DNA of 50,323 bases. Source: Oscillospiraceae bacterium. Lineage in GTDB: Bacteria; Bacillota; Clostridia; Oscillospirales; Acutalibacteraceae. A program made the translations under genes and the position numbers. Where the stretch lies: assembly GCA_015065585.1 (NCBI GenBank), contig SVQC01000009.1, positions 1-50,323 on the forward strand. The letters are read 5' to 3'. Under the pieces are notes generated by a model. The model had not been told where the DNA came from. It saw nothing but the letters and a program-made list of their open reading frames with translations, and did not search any database. Positions 27,143 to 37,075 of the stretch are shown here, piece by piece (position 1 is the stretch's first letter; each line of letters begins with the position of its first letter).

Positions 27143-28642
27143 TTATTTAGAAAAAGTAGCATACTTAAAGAATCCGTGGCCCATAGCATTTACAGTTACA
27201 CCGCTTAACTCACCGGTGGTACCGTTAATGTTAGCGCACTCTACATAAGAAGCAACAGGTCTATATTTAACTATCATTTCCTGAATTTGCTTATAATTAT
27301 TAGCTCTTACAGTTTCATCAGAACCATTTGCGCTTGTAGTGATAAGATTGTTTAATTCGGGAAGGTCCTTGGTCTGATAATCTGCAAGTGCAGCCATAAT
27401 AACAGAGCAATAGGTTGAGGGGTCAGTACCTACCATAGAGTAGTAGTTAGCAATCATATCATAGCTACGATTAAGGTAAGCATCAAGCCATACAGAAATT
27501 TCACTAATATTGATTTTCATATTTATACCAAGCTGTTTAAGAGCTGCCTGCCAAATAATCAAGGTCTGCTGTGATGCAGCATCACTGTTAAGAACGAACA
27601 CTTCAAATTCAAATCCGTCCTTATAAGGAGTTGTGCTGAGTAACTGCTTTGCTTTTTCAATATCATAACCGTCGGTATCAACTTCTGCATAATACTTAGA
27701 AACAGAGGGGAACGGACTCTTAGCAACGGAAGCTTTTCCACCAAATACCTGTTTAGCAACGGTTTCCTTATCTAAAGCAAGGAACATAGCCTTAACTACA
27801 TCGGGATTAGCAAGAGCAGAATTATTGTGGCGACCGATTTCAAACTCATAAATTGTGCTTGCGGATTTAGATTCTATAAGAACAAGGTTCTTATCTTCAG
27901 CCACAGCATTAGCCGATTCAATATCAATGCTGCCAAGGAACTGAATAGTCCCTGATTTGAGGTTGGTTACAGCAACGGTAGAGTCAGGAATGATTTTGAA
28001 AACAAGTTCCTTAAGCTCAACCTTGTCAGCCTCCCAATAACCCTCATACTTAGCAAACTTAATACTGTCATTAGGCGTCCAGCTTACGAACTTAAATGCA
28101 CCGGTACCAACAGGGTTAGTAGTAAGACTGGCAGGTGTTGTGCTCTTTGAAACTATTGCAGTATAAGCGAGGTTATCAATAAAGCCTGCCTGAGGAGCTG
28201 AAAGCTTAATTTCAAGGTTATAATTGTCAATAGCCTTCATTTCTGCAACGTTTGCATACTGGCTGCTTCTCCAAGCTCCGGTAGCTTCATCTTTAATAGT
28301 ATTGATGGTGTAAATTACATCATCAGCAGTAAATGCTTCACCGTTATGGAAGGTAACATTTTCTCTGAGCTTAAAGGTATAGGTAGTTTCATTTACCTTT
28401 TCGTAAGATGTTGCGAGGTCCATTACAAGCTGCATATTTTCATCATAATGGAAAAGAGCTTCATAACAGTTAAAGTTAATAAATCTTACAAATGGGTCCT
28501 GCTGATTGGTAAAAGGGTCGAAATTATCTACATCAGCTTCAAGACCGATTGTGAGAACTCCCTTATTAGCGTTACCGCCACAGCCTGCAAATACTGTAAG
28601 GCAAAGGCAGAAACAAAGAACCAAAGCAATAATCTTTTTCAT
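27143..28642 (-). CDS. oppA: Oligopeptide-type solute-binding lipoprotein
   Basis: This 499-residue SBP_bac_5 protein has a lipoprotein signal (LCLTVFAGC, Cys near residue 20) and family motifs ITPFT-like NFDPFTNQQDPF near 41, TYTFKLRENVTFHNGEAFT near 87 and KGYWEADKVELKE-like EGYWEADKVE near 195. It is the extracellular receptor for the permease genes that follow. Its ATG lies only five bases after the pseI stop, and its RBS (AAGGAG) is in the last pseI codons. This ties it to the pseudaminic acid gene in expression; the substrate is unknown. Confidence 0.9.
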   Translation of the reverse strand: MKKIIALVLCFCLCLTVFAGCGGNANKGVLTIGLEADVDNFDPFTNQQDPFVRFINFNCYEALFHYDENMQLVMDLATSYEKVNETTYTFKLRENVTFHNGEAFTADDVIYTINTIKDEATGAWRSSQYANVAEMKAIDNYNLEIKLSAPQAGFIDNLAYTAIVSKSTTPASLTTNPVGTGAFKFVSWTPNDSIKFAKYEGYWEADKVELKELVFKIIPDSTVAVTNLKSGTIQFLGSIDIESANAVAEDKNLVLIESKSASTIYEFEIGRHNNSALANPDVVKAMFLALDKETVAKQVFGGKASVAKSPFPSVSKYYAEVDTDGYDIEKAKQLLSTTPYKDGFEFEVFVLNSDAASQQTLIIWQAALKQLGINMKINISEISVWLDAYLNRSYDMIANYYSMVGTDPSTYCSVIMAALADYQTKDLPELNNLITTSANGSDETVRANNYKQIQEMIVKYRPVASYVECANINGTTGELSGVTVNAMGHGFFKYATFSK

Positions 28643-28647
28643 AATAC

Positions 28648-29691
28648 TTACTCCTTTTCTTCTATCATACTCCAGTCAAACGGAGTACCTTTTGAAATGT
28701 TTTTTGTTATTTTTTTGCCCAAAATACCATTATAGTATCTGGGATGCAAACCATTACTCGGACGAACGACCCTGATGTTTTCATCGGTCAATATCTGTCC
28801 CTCTTTAATATCTTGAGCTACAAAGATAGATTTTCTGAAGAGTTTACTGCGTTCTTCACCATCAGAAAGCTTATAATTGGCTGTGCCAAGAGTTTTCTTA
28901 GCGTTTTTAACGTCCTCTACAAGCTGTGCAAATTCAGCCGGTTCCATAGAAAACGAACAATCAGGATTTTCTATATCACGACTTAAGCACATATGCTTTT
29001 CTATAACTAAAGCGCCGAGAGAAACCGCAACAACCGAAGCAAGACTTCCCATTGAATGGTCGGAAAGGCCAACTCTCACATTGTATTTCTTCTGCATATC
29101 GGGAATAGCGTTAAGGTTCATCTCATCGTACTGTGCAGGATAATCGCTGCAGCACTTAAGAAGAATCACCTTATCGTTACCCTGTTTAAGACAGGTTTCC
29201 ACTGCCTCTCTTATTTCTTCCTCGCTTCCCATACCGCAAGAAATAAGCATCGGTTTTTTCTTTGATGCCACATATTCAATAAGAGGAATATCAATAAGCT
29301 CGGGAGAAGCTATTTTATAAATCTCAGCGCCGATATCTTCAAGAAGGTCAACCGCCGTTTTGTCAAAGGGGGTCGAAAGAAAATCTATTCCCACCTTTTC
29401 ACATTCCTCTTTAATTACTTTATTCCACTCAAGAGGAGTTCCCGCTTCCTTATAAAGCTCATAAAGACGATAGCCGTCCCATGTTCCGCCGTGAATATAA
29501 AAACATTCGTTGTCGCTGTCAAGGGTGATTGTATCGGCTGTATAAGTCTGAATTTTAAGGCAATCAGCACCAGCTTTTTTGGCGGCGTGTACAATTGCCA
29601 ACGCGTTTTCCAAACTTCCTGCATGATTACCGGACATCTCGGCAATAGTATAAACCTCGCCGTTCATGACCTTTTCCCACATACTGTTCAA
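28648..29691 (-). CDS. pseI: Pseudaminic acid synthase (NeuB family)
   Basis: The 347-residue protein matches the NeuB family: TIAEMSGNHAGSLENAL near residue 15, CLKIQTYTADTIT near 44, STPFDKTAVDLLE near 105 and a C-terminal SAF/antifreeze-like domain from about 285 (RKSIFVAQDIKEGQ). GTWDGYRLYELYKEA and GLHPRYYNGILGKKI favour PseI over NeuB or LegI. It would condense PEP with 6-deoxy-diacetamido-altrose to pseudaminic acid. The start is uncertain: TTG 29691 is ten bases after GGAGG, and ATG 29682 is the alternative. Confidence 0.85.
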   Translation of the reverse strand: MNSMWEKVMNGEVYTIAEMSGNHAGSLENALAIVHAAKKAGADCLKIQTYTADTITLDSDNECFYIHGGTWDGYRLYELYKEAGTPLEWNKVIKEECEKVGIDFLSTPFDKTAVDLLEDIGAEIYKIASPELIDIPLIEYVASKKKPMLISCGMGSEEEIREAVETCLKQGNDKVILLKCCSDYPAQYDEMNLNAIPDMQKKYNVRVGLSDHSMGSLASVVAVSLGALVIEKHMCLSRDIENPDCSFSMEPAEFAQLVEDVKNAKKTLGTANYKLSDGEERSKLFRKSIFVAQDIKEGQILTDENIRVVRPSNGLHPRYYNGILGKKITKNISKGTPFDWSMIEEKE

Positions 29692-29710
29692 GTTGTCCGT
29701 TCCTCCTAGC

Positions 29711-29733
29711 AAAATAGCTTATGCCACTATTTT
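29711..29733. promoter_or_regulatory. Palindrome overlapping the pseI promoter -10
   Basis: AAAATAG (29711-29717) and CTATTTT (29727-29733) form a perfect 7-bp inverted repeat with a 9-base centre, running from inside the -10 across the expected start site. It could be an operator or a 5' hairpin of the transcript. Confidence 0.5.
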
Positions 29734-29757
29734 ACGATTATTATAAAGGTTATTCAA
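29729..29757 (-). promoter_or_regulatory. Internal promoter for pseI-opp
   Basis: On the minus strand: TTGAAT (29757-29752), 17-base spacer, TAAAAT (29734-29729), in the 87-base gap between the AraC-type gene and pseI. Confidence 0.6.
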
Positions 29758-29778
29758 TATTAAAATTTCGCGATTATG

Positions 29779-30984
29779 TTAATTTTTTAAGGTGTTTCTT
29801 CTATATTCCTGAGGTGTTACTTCTACATTTTTTTTAAATACCTGTCCAAAATATCCTGCAGAAACAAAGCCTACCTGCCGTGAAATCTCTGCTGCTGAAA
29901 GTGAAGTTTCCGCAAGAAGTTGTTTTGCTCTTTCAATTCTCATTTCGGTTATATAATTAGTTATTCCCACACCTGTTTCTTTTTTGAAAAGCTGACTTAA
30001 ATAGGTGTTAGAAAGCCCCACTACGTTGCTTACCTGCATAAGACCCAAATTAATATCCGAAAGATTTTCTTCTATATAGGATTTTGCTTTTTGTATGACT
30101 ATTTTTTCTTCCGTCTGATGCCTATTATGAATAAGATTTAATAGTTTTGAACTTATTTTCATAATCCATTCGGTAATAATCTCTGTATGATTTTGCCTGA
30201 TTATAAAACGGTAAGGGTCGGTATTGCCCAAAACCGAATCAACATCAACGCCGGCATTTGAAGCAGTATGAAGTATATGCACCGCTAGTTCTACTAAAGT
30301 TCTTCTGATACTTGTTCCCGAAACGTTAGGACGGTGTCTGACGCTCTCTACAAGTTCATTAAGGCGAATCTCCATCTTTCCCAAGTTTCCGTCCTTAAAA
30401 CAACCTATAACTCTTTCAAATTCTATACCGTTACCTCGGCTTATATTATACTGAAATTTAACGATAGTAGCAATATTTACTACTCCCCTATCAGCGTACT
30501 GATACTTAAAGCTCAGCATTTCCTGAGCATTTGCCGTTGATTCTGCCAATCCGTTATAAGTATCGACAATATTTCCTATACCTATAAAAACCTCAAGAGA
30601 AAATTTCTCAATAAGTTCTTCATGTAGCTTTATAAAAATGCTGTTAATACTGTCTGTAACGGCTTCTTTTCCGTTATAGGCAAGCAGTACTACAATATTA
30701 TTAAAGCTGTTCATATAGGTGTAGGCAGAAATATCTATTTTAAACAAATATTCCTTTATGTATTTTTCGTAATAACCGAAAAACACATCCTTTTCACCAA
30801 AAGGTATACCTGAATAATCGGGAGCTATCATAGCCACCGCAAAGGGCCCGTTAAGCAAAGAAAGGTCGAGATTTTTCTTTCTTATCTCGACCTCCTCTTG
30901 GGTTATTTCTCTTTTTCCATCGAGAAGAAAGCGAATAAAATTATCCGTCCTGTAATCCCTTTTTATAGAGGCGGCTTTATCCAT
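29779..30984 (-). CDS. AraC-family transcriptional regulator
   Basis: The 401-residue protein ends in a two-helix-turn-helix AraC domain (residues about 300-398) with NLGLMQVSNVVGLSNTYLSQ and SLSAAEISRQVGFVSAGYFG. The N-terminal 290 residues have no receiver domain or cupin that I recognise but resemble the long sensor part of YesN-type regulators, with no membrane segment. It lies 14 bases after pseF and directly upstream of the pseI promoter, so it probably controls pseI-opp, perhaps in response to a sugar or peptide; this is inference. Confidence 0.88.
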   Translation of the reverse strand: MDKAASIKRDYRTDNFIRFLLDGKREITQEEVEIRKKNLDLSLLNGPFAVAMIAPDYSGIPFGEKDVFFGYYEKYIKEYLFKIDISAYTYMNSFNNIVVLLAYNGKEAVTDSINSIFIKLHEELIEKFSLEVFIGIGNIVDTYNGLAESTANAQEMLSFKYQYADRGVVNIATIVKFQYNISRGNGIEFERVIGCFKDGNLGKMEIRLNELVESVRHRPNVSGTSIRRTLVELAVHILHTASNAGVDVDSVLGNTDPYRFIIRQNHTEIITEWIMKISSKLLNLIHNRHQTEEKIVIQKAKSYIEENLSDINLGLMQVSNVVGLSNTYLSQLFKKETGVGITNYITEMRIERAKQLLAETSLSAAEISRQVGFVSAGYFGQVFKKNVEVTPQEYRRNTLKN

Positions 30985-30998
30985 TTCTTCACTCCGTT

Positions 30999-31688
30999 CT
31001 ATTTATTTTCGATAAACTTTTGATATTTGATTTCCGCTATTGCCCAGTCAGACATATTATCTATATCCTGTGTTTCCTCCTCCGGCATATCAAGAGGCAA
31101 AATCTTTCCTGTGCCTTCTTTTTCACCGGTAAATACATCCAATCTGTAAACGTAAAACTGTCCGCAATCATGATAAATAGGTTCAAGGTCCTGACTGCGA
31201 GTATTTTTAAACTCTGGATACTGATATTCAAGGCTTCCGTTTCTTATTACCACAGCTCTCTGAGGAGGAAAACTATACGCAACCACAGGCATAAGCCAGT
31301 CAGCATCGCTTTTAACAAGATTTTCTACCGCATTTTTTAACTTCTCAGCAGTAACGAAAGGAGCAGTAGGATAAATACAGGTCATAATATCGAAAGACTT
31401 ACCAAGCTTTTTATATTCATCAACAACCTCAATAAGCACATCTCTTGTTGTCGCAAAGTCGTTACTGGTTGCCTCGCTTCTGAGAAAAGGAACCTTTGCT
31501 CCATACTTTTTAGCTATTTTTGCTATTTCTTCGCTATCGGTAGACACCATAACCTCATCATACACACCGCTGTTAATAGCTGCCTCAATAGAATAGGCTA
31601 TGATAGGTTTACCGCAAAATTCCTTTATATTTTTCTTGGGAATTCTTTTAGAACCCCCGCGAGCAGTAATTATTGCAATGTTTTTCAT
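30999..31688 (-). CDS. pseF: Pseudaminic acid cytidylyltransferase
   Basis: The 229-residue enzyme activates a nonulosonic acid with CTP. IITARGGSKRIPKKNIKEF (residues 6-24) is the nucleotide-binding loop, and PFLRSEATSNDFATTRDV near 67, PPQRAVVI near 144, YHDCGQFYVYRLDVF near 172 and QDIDNMSDW near 208 resemble the PseF subgroup. Together with PseI it points to CMP-pseudaminic acid. Its ATG overlaps the stop of the upstream flippase gene by one base (TAATG). Confidence 0.88.
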   Translation of the reverse strand: MKNIAIITARGGSKRIPKKNIKEFCGKPIIAYSIEAAINSGVYDEVMVSTDSEEIAKIAKKYGAKVPFLRSEATSNDFATTRDVLIEVVDEYKKLGKSFDIMTCIYPTAPFVTAEKLKNAVENLVKSDADWLMPVVAYSFPPQRAVVIRNGSLEYQYPEFKNTRSQDLEPIYHDCGQFYVYRLDVFTGEKEGTGKILPLDMPEEETQDIDNMSDWAIAEIKYQKFIENK

Positions 31689-33103
31689 TATGCTCTCCTT
31701 TTAAACAACTTGTCTTTTATAACCTTTATAAACATACCTAAAAGGTCTTTATTAAGTAATAGTATCAGTAATACACAAATAACATTTATTGAATAATAAA
31801 GCAATGCATTTTCAAGATACATAATTGCAAGAGACTGAGCAAAAAGCAATAACCAGCCTATTACATCTTTGAACATATTTATTTTCAGATTAACAAATTT
31901 TTTCGTATCGATATATCTATATAAAAAAATTACGAAATAGGAAATAACGTTGCCTATTATAATTCCTATAATTCCCATAGTTTTAATAGTAGCAAAAGAA
32001 AAAACTATCGTTATAACTCCGCCAAGCACCGTTGATAAAAACATACCGTTATTCTTTTTTGAGGCAGAATAAAACGTTCCAAGATACCCCGCAAGCGCAC
32101 CCCACACAGACGGTATGCAAAGGAGTGGAACATATATCCAACCGTCATAAAAATCATTTGCAAAAAGTATTTTGGCAAGCATTTTTGTGCTAAGTATTAT
32201 TCCTGCCGTAAAGAAAGTAATACAGAAATTATACATTTTATAAAGCAGAGAAAAATATTTTTCATCTTTTTCCTCGCTGTCATATTCTTTAAGAACCGAG
32301 AGCACCAATGCTTCTGCCAAAATATTTTGAATGGTATTTATAATAGTAGGAATTTTAAGAGCAACCGAATAAAGACCTAAAACGCTCTTACTCAAATAAC
32401 CGTTAATTATATACTTGTTTGCGGTACTGACACCCCACCAAGAAATACTGTTTGGCACAAGAGGCAATGAATATTTTGTCATTTCCCGCATTTCAGTTTT
32501 GCTGTTTTTATTAAAGGTAATGCAAATATCCCTATTCATTACTATAGCAAATATAAGCGAGCCTACAACATATCCTGCAATATAAGAAATAAGATAGCCG
32601 AAAACACCTTGTTTCAAAAAGATAAGCAAAACTATATTCGCGCCTACAACTACCGCTGTATTTATTACACCAACTATACCAACAAGTTTAAGTCTGTCTA
32701 TCGCGCGGGCATAGTAACTTAGCAAATTATATACCGCATTAGCTAAATACAATATATAAAAAAGATATAAATTTTCTCCGAAAATATTGATTTTTATAAA
32801 AACAGGAAGTAAACAAAGCAAAATAACAAAGCCGATTAATGTTACCTTTAACCCTTTTATGTAATAAAGATTACCTTTTTCCTTATCTTCGATAGCAAAA
32901 CGCATTACCGCGCTGGCAATCTGTACCGTAAACACAGGGAGCAGCAGGCTAATAGTTGAAAATACAAGGTCTGCGCTACCGTACTCGGTAGTCGTCATAT
33001 AGGAAGTGTATAACGGCAACAGCAAGAACACCATTACCTTTGAGGTAAACTGACTTATTGCAAAAATAGCCGTATTTTGTAGCAGATATTTTAGTTTGTT
33101 CAC
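31688..33103 (-). CDS. Polysaccharide flippase (Wzx/MATE-like)
   Basis: The 471-residue protein has about 12-14 membrane segments and an opening NKLKYLLQNTAIFAISQFTSK typical of polysaccharide biosynthesis exporters. It would flip undecaprenyl-linked repeat units across the membrane. The start is GTG with GGTGAT upstream. Its place beside a Wzy-like gene and glycosyltransferases supports a Wzx/Wzy pathway. Confidence 0.85.
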   Translation of the reverse strand: MNKLKYLLQNTAIFAISQFTSKVMVFLLLPLYTSYMTTTEYGSADLVFSTISLLLPVFTVQIASAVMRFAIEDKEKGNLYYIKGLKVTLIGFVILLCLLPVFIKINIFGENLYLFYILYLANAVYNLLSYYARAIDRLKLVGIVGVINTAVVVGANIVLLIFLKQGVFGYLISYIAGYVVGSLIFAIVMNRDICITFNKNSKTEMREMTKYSLPLVPNSISWWGVSTANKYIINGYLSKSVLGLYSVALKIPTIINTIQNILAEALVLSVLKEYDSEEKDEKYFSLLYKMYNFCITFFTAGIILSTKMLAKILFANDFYDGWIYVPLLCIPSVWGALAGYLGTFYSASKKNNGMFLSTVLGGVITIVFSFATIKTMGIIGIIIGNVISYFVIFLYRYIDTKKFVNLKINMFKDVIGWLLLFAQSLAIMYLENALLYYSINVICVLLILLLNKDLLGMFIKVIKDKLFKRRA

Positions 33104-33131
33104 TTATATCACCGTTATTATTTTGAGTATT

Positions 33132-34505
33132 TTACATAAATTTACTTATTTTTTCACTCATATCATTTATGGTTTGCTCGTCTGCTAATTTTATATGTCT
33201 TGTAGTAAGTGATTTTCTATAGCTGTCAACTCTATTATTAAGGGAGCCGTAAGAAACTCCTGTCTTTTCCCTTAATATTCCCATTAAATTAAGAATAGGA
33301 ATATACACAGCCACAAGCATACTCTGTATTACAAATTTCCATTTATGAGATTTAAATTCCCTGATTTTTTCATCATCCCACGGGAATTTATCCTCTTTAT
33401 CCTTTATAATTCTTTCCAGCTCGTCACAAAGACGGATATACGACGGAATCTCGCCGTAGTCGTAATATTCTCTCATCACTTCGGGAGAAACCGTAAGTTC
33501 TGCCTTTTTCTCAGCCGCTTCTACAAATTCTTCCTTCGTATAAAGTATTTTAGCATCCTTATAAAGACACATATCTTCACTTTGTTCAATCTTATGAGGA
33601 CGGGCTATAAGGCAGGTTTTCTCCGCATAAAAAGCCTCTGCAATAGAGGTGCTAACCCAAGTAACGAGAGCATCGCAACGTAAAATCCACTGTTTAACCG
33701 AATAGTCAGAAATTACACGGAAATTATTATACTTTTTGCAAAGTTCCTCTAAATCACCCAAGACGTTTTCTACCGGATGAGGACGATATATAAAAGTACA
33801 GGTATCTTTTTGAAGTAAAGCTTCTATCCAATCAAGATAGGCGTTTCTTGTTATCTGCTGTTTCTGAACAGCATCGCCAAACAATGCTTGTCCGGCGCTT
33901 TGTTCCTCTAATTTTACCTGACGCTGTGTTCTTGTGGCAATAGCAAAGGAAGAAATAAACAGCACACAGTTTTTATCGGTTGGAATATGATATTTATCAA
34001 AAAGTTCTTCTCTGCTGTAATAGTAATCCTTAAACTGTTCTCTTAAAAAATCAAGATGAACAGGACCACAAAGCAGAAGTTTGGATTTATCAACCCCTGC
34101 CTTTTGCATACACTGATAGCTATTATCTCCCCAACATAAGTGATAGCCCTTTCTCGCATCACCGTGAGGATAATGATAGCTGTCATAGTTTGTTTCATTT
34201 GCATAATTAAAGGTCTGTTCCCAGCGTAGATTAACTATATTTTTACATTTACCACAAACGTAATTTACAAGATAATACACTTCTTTATCGTGATACAAAG
34301 AAGGCATAAGAACAACTTCAACGTTATTATAGTATTTTTTAATTATTTTTTTGTTCTGAAGATATTTTTTAAGATTTGCATGTTCAAAGCTGAAATAATC
34401 TACAGTATATCCTCTGCTTTTAAGCTCATTACCAAGAAGAATAATGCTTTCCATTTCTCTTGTGGTAACTTCATACATAATTAAAAAATTATACTTCTTA
34501 CTCAT
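33132..34505 (-). CDS. Surface carbohydrate biosynthesis protein (GT-B-like)
   Basis: This 457-residue protein has features of the surface carbohydrate biosynthesis family (TIGR04396-like): CWGDNSYQCMQKAG near residue 124, LLLCGPVHLDFLRE, FIYRPHPVE near 240 and a later DALVTWVSTSIAEAF. The fold looks like a GT-B glycosyl- or glycerophospho-transferase. ATG 34505 lies within the end of the Wzy-like gene (ATGAGTAA overlap) with GAGGTT upstream. The exact reaction is unknown. Confidence 0.7.
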   Translation of the reverse strand: MSKKYNFLIMYEVTTREMESIILLGNELKSRGYTVDYFSFEHANLKKYLQNKKIIKKYYNNVEVVLMPSLYHDKEVYYLVNYVCGKCKNIVNLRWEQTFNYANETNYDSYHYPHGDARKGYHLCWGDNSYQCMQKAGVDKSKLLLCGPVHLDFLREQFKDYYYSREELFDKYHIPTDKNCVLFISSFAIATRTQRQVKLEEQSAGQALFGDAVQKQQITRNAYLDWIEALLQKDTCTFIYRPHPVENVLGDLEELCKKYNNFRVISDYSVKQWILRCDALVTWVSTSIAEAFYAEKTCLIARPHKIEQSEDMCLYKDAKILYTKEEFVEAAEKKAELTVSPEVMREYYDYGEIPSYIRLCDELERIIKDKEDKFPWDDEKIREFKSHKWKFVIQSMLVAVYIPILNLMGILREKTGVSYGSLNNRVDSYRKSLTTRHIKLADEQTINDMSEKISKFM

Positions 34506-35943
34506 CAACAGCAACCTCAATTTTCTTTTCACTATCTATTATAAACAATCCGCATCCAAGAGTATACCATAAAATTGCGGCTACAGAGTCCTGTCCGCTG
34601 AACATTATATGCACCTCTACAATGTTATCAACAAGCAGTGATGCAATAAGTGCAAACAAGATAACAACTACCACATAATATTTAGATTTTTTATTATCCC
34701 GTTTAAAAAGATATTTTATAAATTTCCAAGCCTTTTTAATAACAAAAAGCATAAAAATCGCAAAAAATACTATTCCTCCGCAGAGTATCATCTGCACAAA
34801 ACCGTTATGGAAATAAAATCCTGCCGCATTCAGTGCCGATAAATCTTTTTCATCAAAAACCGATGCATCTATTTTGGGATTAATATTACCATCAATATCC
34901 ATTTGTGAAGCATAGGCTACACCAAAAGCCGGAAACTGCTTAATAATTTTAAAGGCAGCTGTCCACATAGCCGCACGGTTATTGGTAATATCACCGTTTT
35001 CAAAATCTTCTACCCGTTGAAAGTTAATCGAATTATCATCATTATTGTCAATTCCCATTATAAGATTGACGCCGTAAGTAGCATTTTTCATCATAAACTG
35101 AGTTGCCTTGGTCAAACCGAATTCTCCCACAAGAAGAATTACCACTGAAAGCGCAACACAAAGAATGGCTTTAAGGTTACCAAACCTGTTTTTGAATACA
35201 GGGTATCCCCAAAACGCTATAATAATGACTGCCATAACGGCATAGCAAATAGTGGCGGCGCGGGAACCGGAAAGGGAATAATAAATAAACTGAACAACAA
35301 AATTTGCTATATACAAAATTTTTATTTTGCCTATCTTTCCTTTGCAAAGATAAAGATTTATAATACAAAGCGCTACCGAAACAAGCCCCATTACAGTTTC
35401 CATATTTGAGTTACAAACACCGTTTAAGCGGTTAAACCAAAAGCCCACCTTATAAGCGTCAGTTCCTACATGATATATAGTTTTCACAGAAAATAGGAAC
35501 GTAATTATAGATGCAATACCTATAAGCGTATTTATAGCTATAAAAACATCGTTATTTCTTTTTATAAACTTATAAAAATCCTCTTTTTTACCATCATATC
35601 GTATACTTAAAAGTACAAAGAAATAAATACCTAAATACATAAGGTTTTTAATTCCACCGTAGAGAGAGTATCCGTAATTGAGTGCTATACTTACAGCGTA
35701 GGATACGCATAAAATCAGAGGCAAAAAAGAATCTGCCGCTTTAAAAAACTTGCCCTTATATTTAATCAAATCACAAAGCGCAATTAAAATTCCCCAAAAA
35801 AGACATATTTTACATACTATATCCACATAAACCTGAAGAAAAAACACACTTCGAAGCAGTAATGCAGAAATATAAACAAGTGCAAAATTATGCTTATTTA
35901 ACAAAGCATCGGATATAGTTTTAATTTTATTACTAATATTCAT
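34498..35943 (-). CDS. O-antigen polymerase/ligase-like membrane protein (Wzy)
   Basis: The 481-residue protein has about 10-12 membrane segments and a long extracytoplasmic loop near residues 295-375 with NNRAAMWTAAFKIIKQFPAFG, the usual pattern of Wzy/WaaL family proteins (GSRAA occurs near 232). It likely polymerises repeat units on the outer face of the membrane. It overlaps the next gene and follows the GT4 gene directly. Confidence 0.8.
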   Translation of the reverse strand: MNISNKIKTISDALLNKHNFALVYISALLLRSVFFLQVYVDIVCKICLFWGILIALCDLIKYKGKFFKAADSFLPLILCVSYAVSIALNYGYSLYGGIKNLMYLGIYFFVLLSIRYDGKKEDFYKFIKRNNDVFIAINTLIGIASIITFLFSVKTIYHVGTDAYKVGFWFNRLNGVCNSNMETVMGLVSVALCIINLYLCKGKIGKIKILYIANFVVQFIYYSLSGSRAATICYAVMAVIIIAFWGYPVFKNRFGNLKAILCVALSVVILLVGEFGLTKATQFMMKNATYGVNLIMGIDNNDDNSINFQRVEDFENGDITNNRAAMWTAAFKIIKQFPAFGVAYASQMDIDGNINPKIDASVFDEKDLSALNAAGFYFHNGFVQMILCGGIVFFAIFMLFVIKKAWKFIKYLFKRDNKKSKYYVVVVILFALIASLLVDNIVEVHIMFSGQDSVAAILWYTLGCGLFIIDSEKKIEVAVDE

Positions 35944-37047
35944 TTAATTCACCAGCAATTCCAAGACTCTTTTTGACTCCTCTTTTATACTATATCCCGC
36001 TTTTACAATTTCCTCAGTTTTAGAACAACGGTCATTGCATTTAAAGGAAACTATCTCTTTTGCCCAATATTCAGCAGTTTTATAAAGACTGATAAACTCA
36101 AGAGCTTCGGTTATTTTAACTTCACTCGGCACAACATCAGCCGAAGTAAAACAAGGCAGACCGCAGGATTGCGCTTCTATAAGAACAATTCCCAGTCCCT
36201 CCATTTTTGACGGTAGGACAAAAACATCCATAGCGTTCATAAGGCGATTGACATCACTTCTGTGTCCGAACCTTACAACAGCCGTTTCAATTTGAAGCTC
36301 ACGAATTTTTTCATCAACAATTTGCTTGTCTCTGCCGTCCCCAACTAAGAGCAGTTTGGCTTCAGGCTTTACTTTTAAAATTTCTTTAAATATCTCAAGC
36401 AAAAAAAGAGTATTTTTTTCTCCTATAGACAGTCTTCCCACATGACCTACAACAAGCTCTTCCTTAATTCCCAGTTCCTCTCTGGCAGAACGGCGAATTT
36501 CTTCGTTAAAAAGATGTTTTTCGGGATAAATGGCATTTTTTATTACCATAAATCTATCTGAATTTAAAATCTTCTCATTATAAAACCATTTCCCCGCAGG
36601 AAGCGAGCAGCTCCAGAAGTCAGTAGCAATTTTACCTATAAAAATCCTATTAAAATAATGCAGCATAGTAAGTAATTTATTTCTAGTGCTTGCCACACTG
36701 TGAGAATGTATTATGCGCTTTTTTATACGGTATTTTTTTGCAATTTTCAAAACATCTATATTGATAAGTTCAGCAAGATTGCACCACACAGCATAATATT
36801 TACTGCTGTTTTCCCGAAAAAATTCTTTAAGTTCTTTCTTGTTTTTAACGGGGTTTTCACTTCTTGATGTTATTTTATAAATGTTAACGCCAAGCTTTTT
36901 ATATTCATCTGCATATTCAATGTTATCGTAAAATGTGAGAATATCAAATCCTATTTCAGAAGCATCTGCATTAAAAATTATATTTTTAACAACAGTTTCT
37001 ACGCCACCCGGACCGCCGGATATTCCGTAAACCAATACTCTTTTCAT
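35944..37047 (-). CDS. Glycosyltransferase family 4-like
   Basis: The 367-residue GT-B enzyme starts MKRVLVYGISGGPGGVETVV, has VVGHVGRLSIGEKNTLFLLE near residue 190, LLLVGDGRDKQIVD near 220 and the E-x7-E-type PSKMEGLGIVLIEAQSCGLP near 282. It adds a sugar to the lipid-linked repeat unit. ATG 37047 has GAGTGG upstream; the longer in-frame extension overlaps the GT2 gene upstream. Confidence 0.88.
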   Translation of the reverse strand: MKRVLVYGISGGPGGVETVVKNIIFNADASEIGFDILTFYDNIEYADEYKKLGVNIYKITSRSENPVKNKKELKEFFRENSSKYYAVWCNLAELINIDVLKIAKKYRIKKRIIHSHSVASTRNKLLTMLHYFNRIFIGKIATDFWSCSLPAGKWFYNEKILNSDRFMVIKNAIYPEKHLFNEEIRRSAREELGIKEELVVGHVGRLSIGEKNTLFLLEIFKEILKVKPEAKLLLVGDGRDKQIVDEKIRELQIETAVVRFGHRSDVNRLMNAMDVFVLPSKMEGLGIVLIEAQSCGLPCFTSADVVPSEVKITEALEFISLYKTAEYWAKEIVSFKCNDRCSKTEEIVKAGYSIKEESKRVLELLVN

Positions 37048-37075
37048 ATCACACCACTCTTTAACATCTTCTGCG

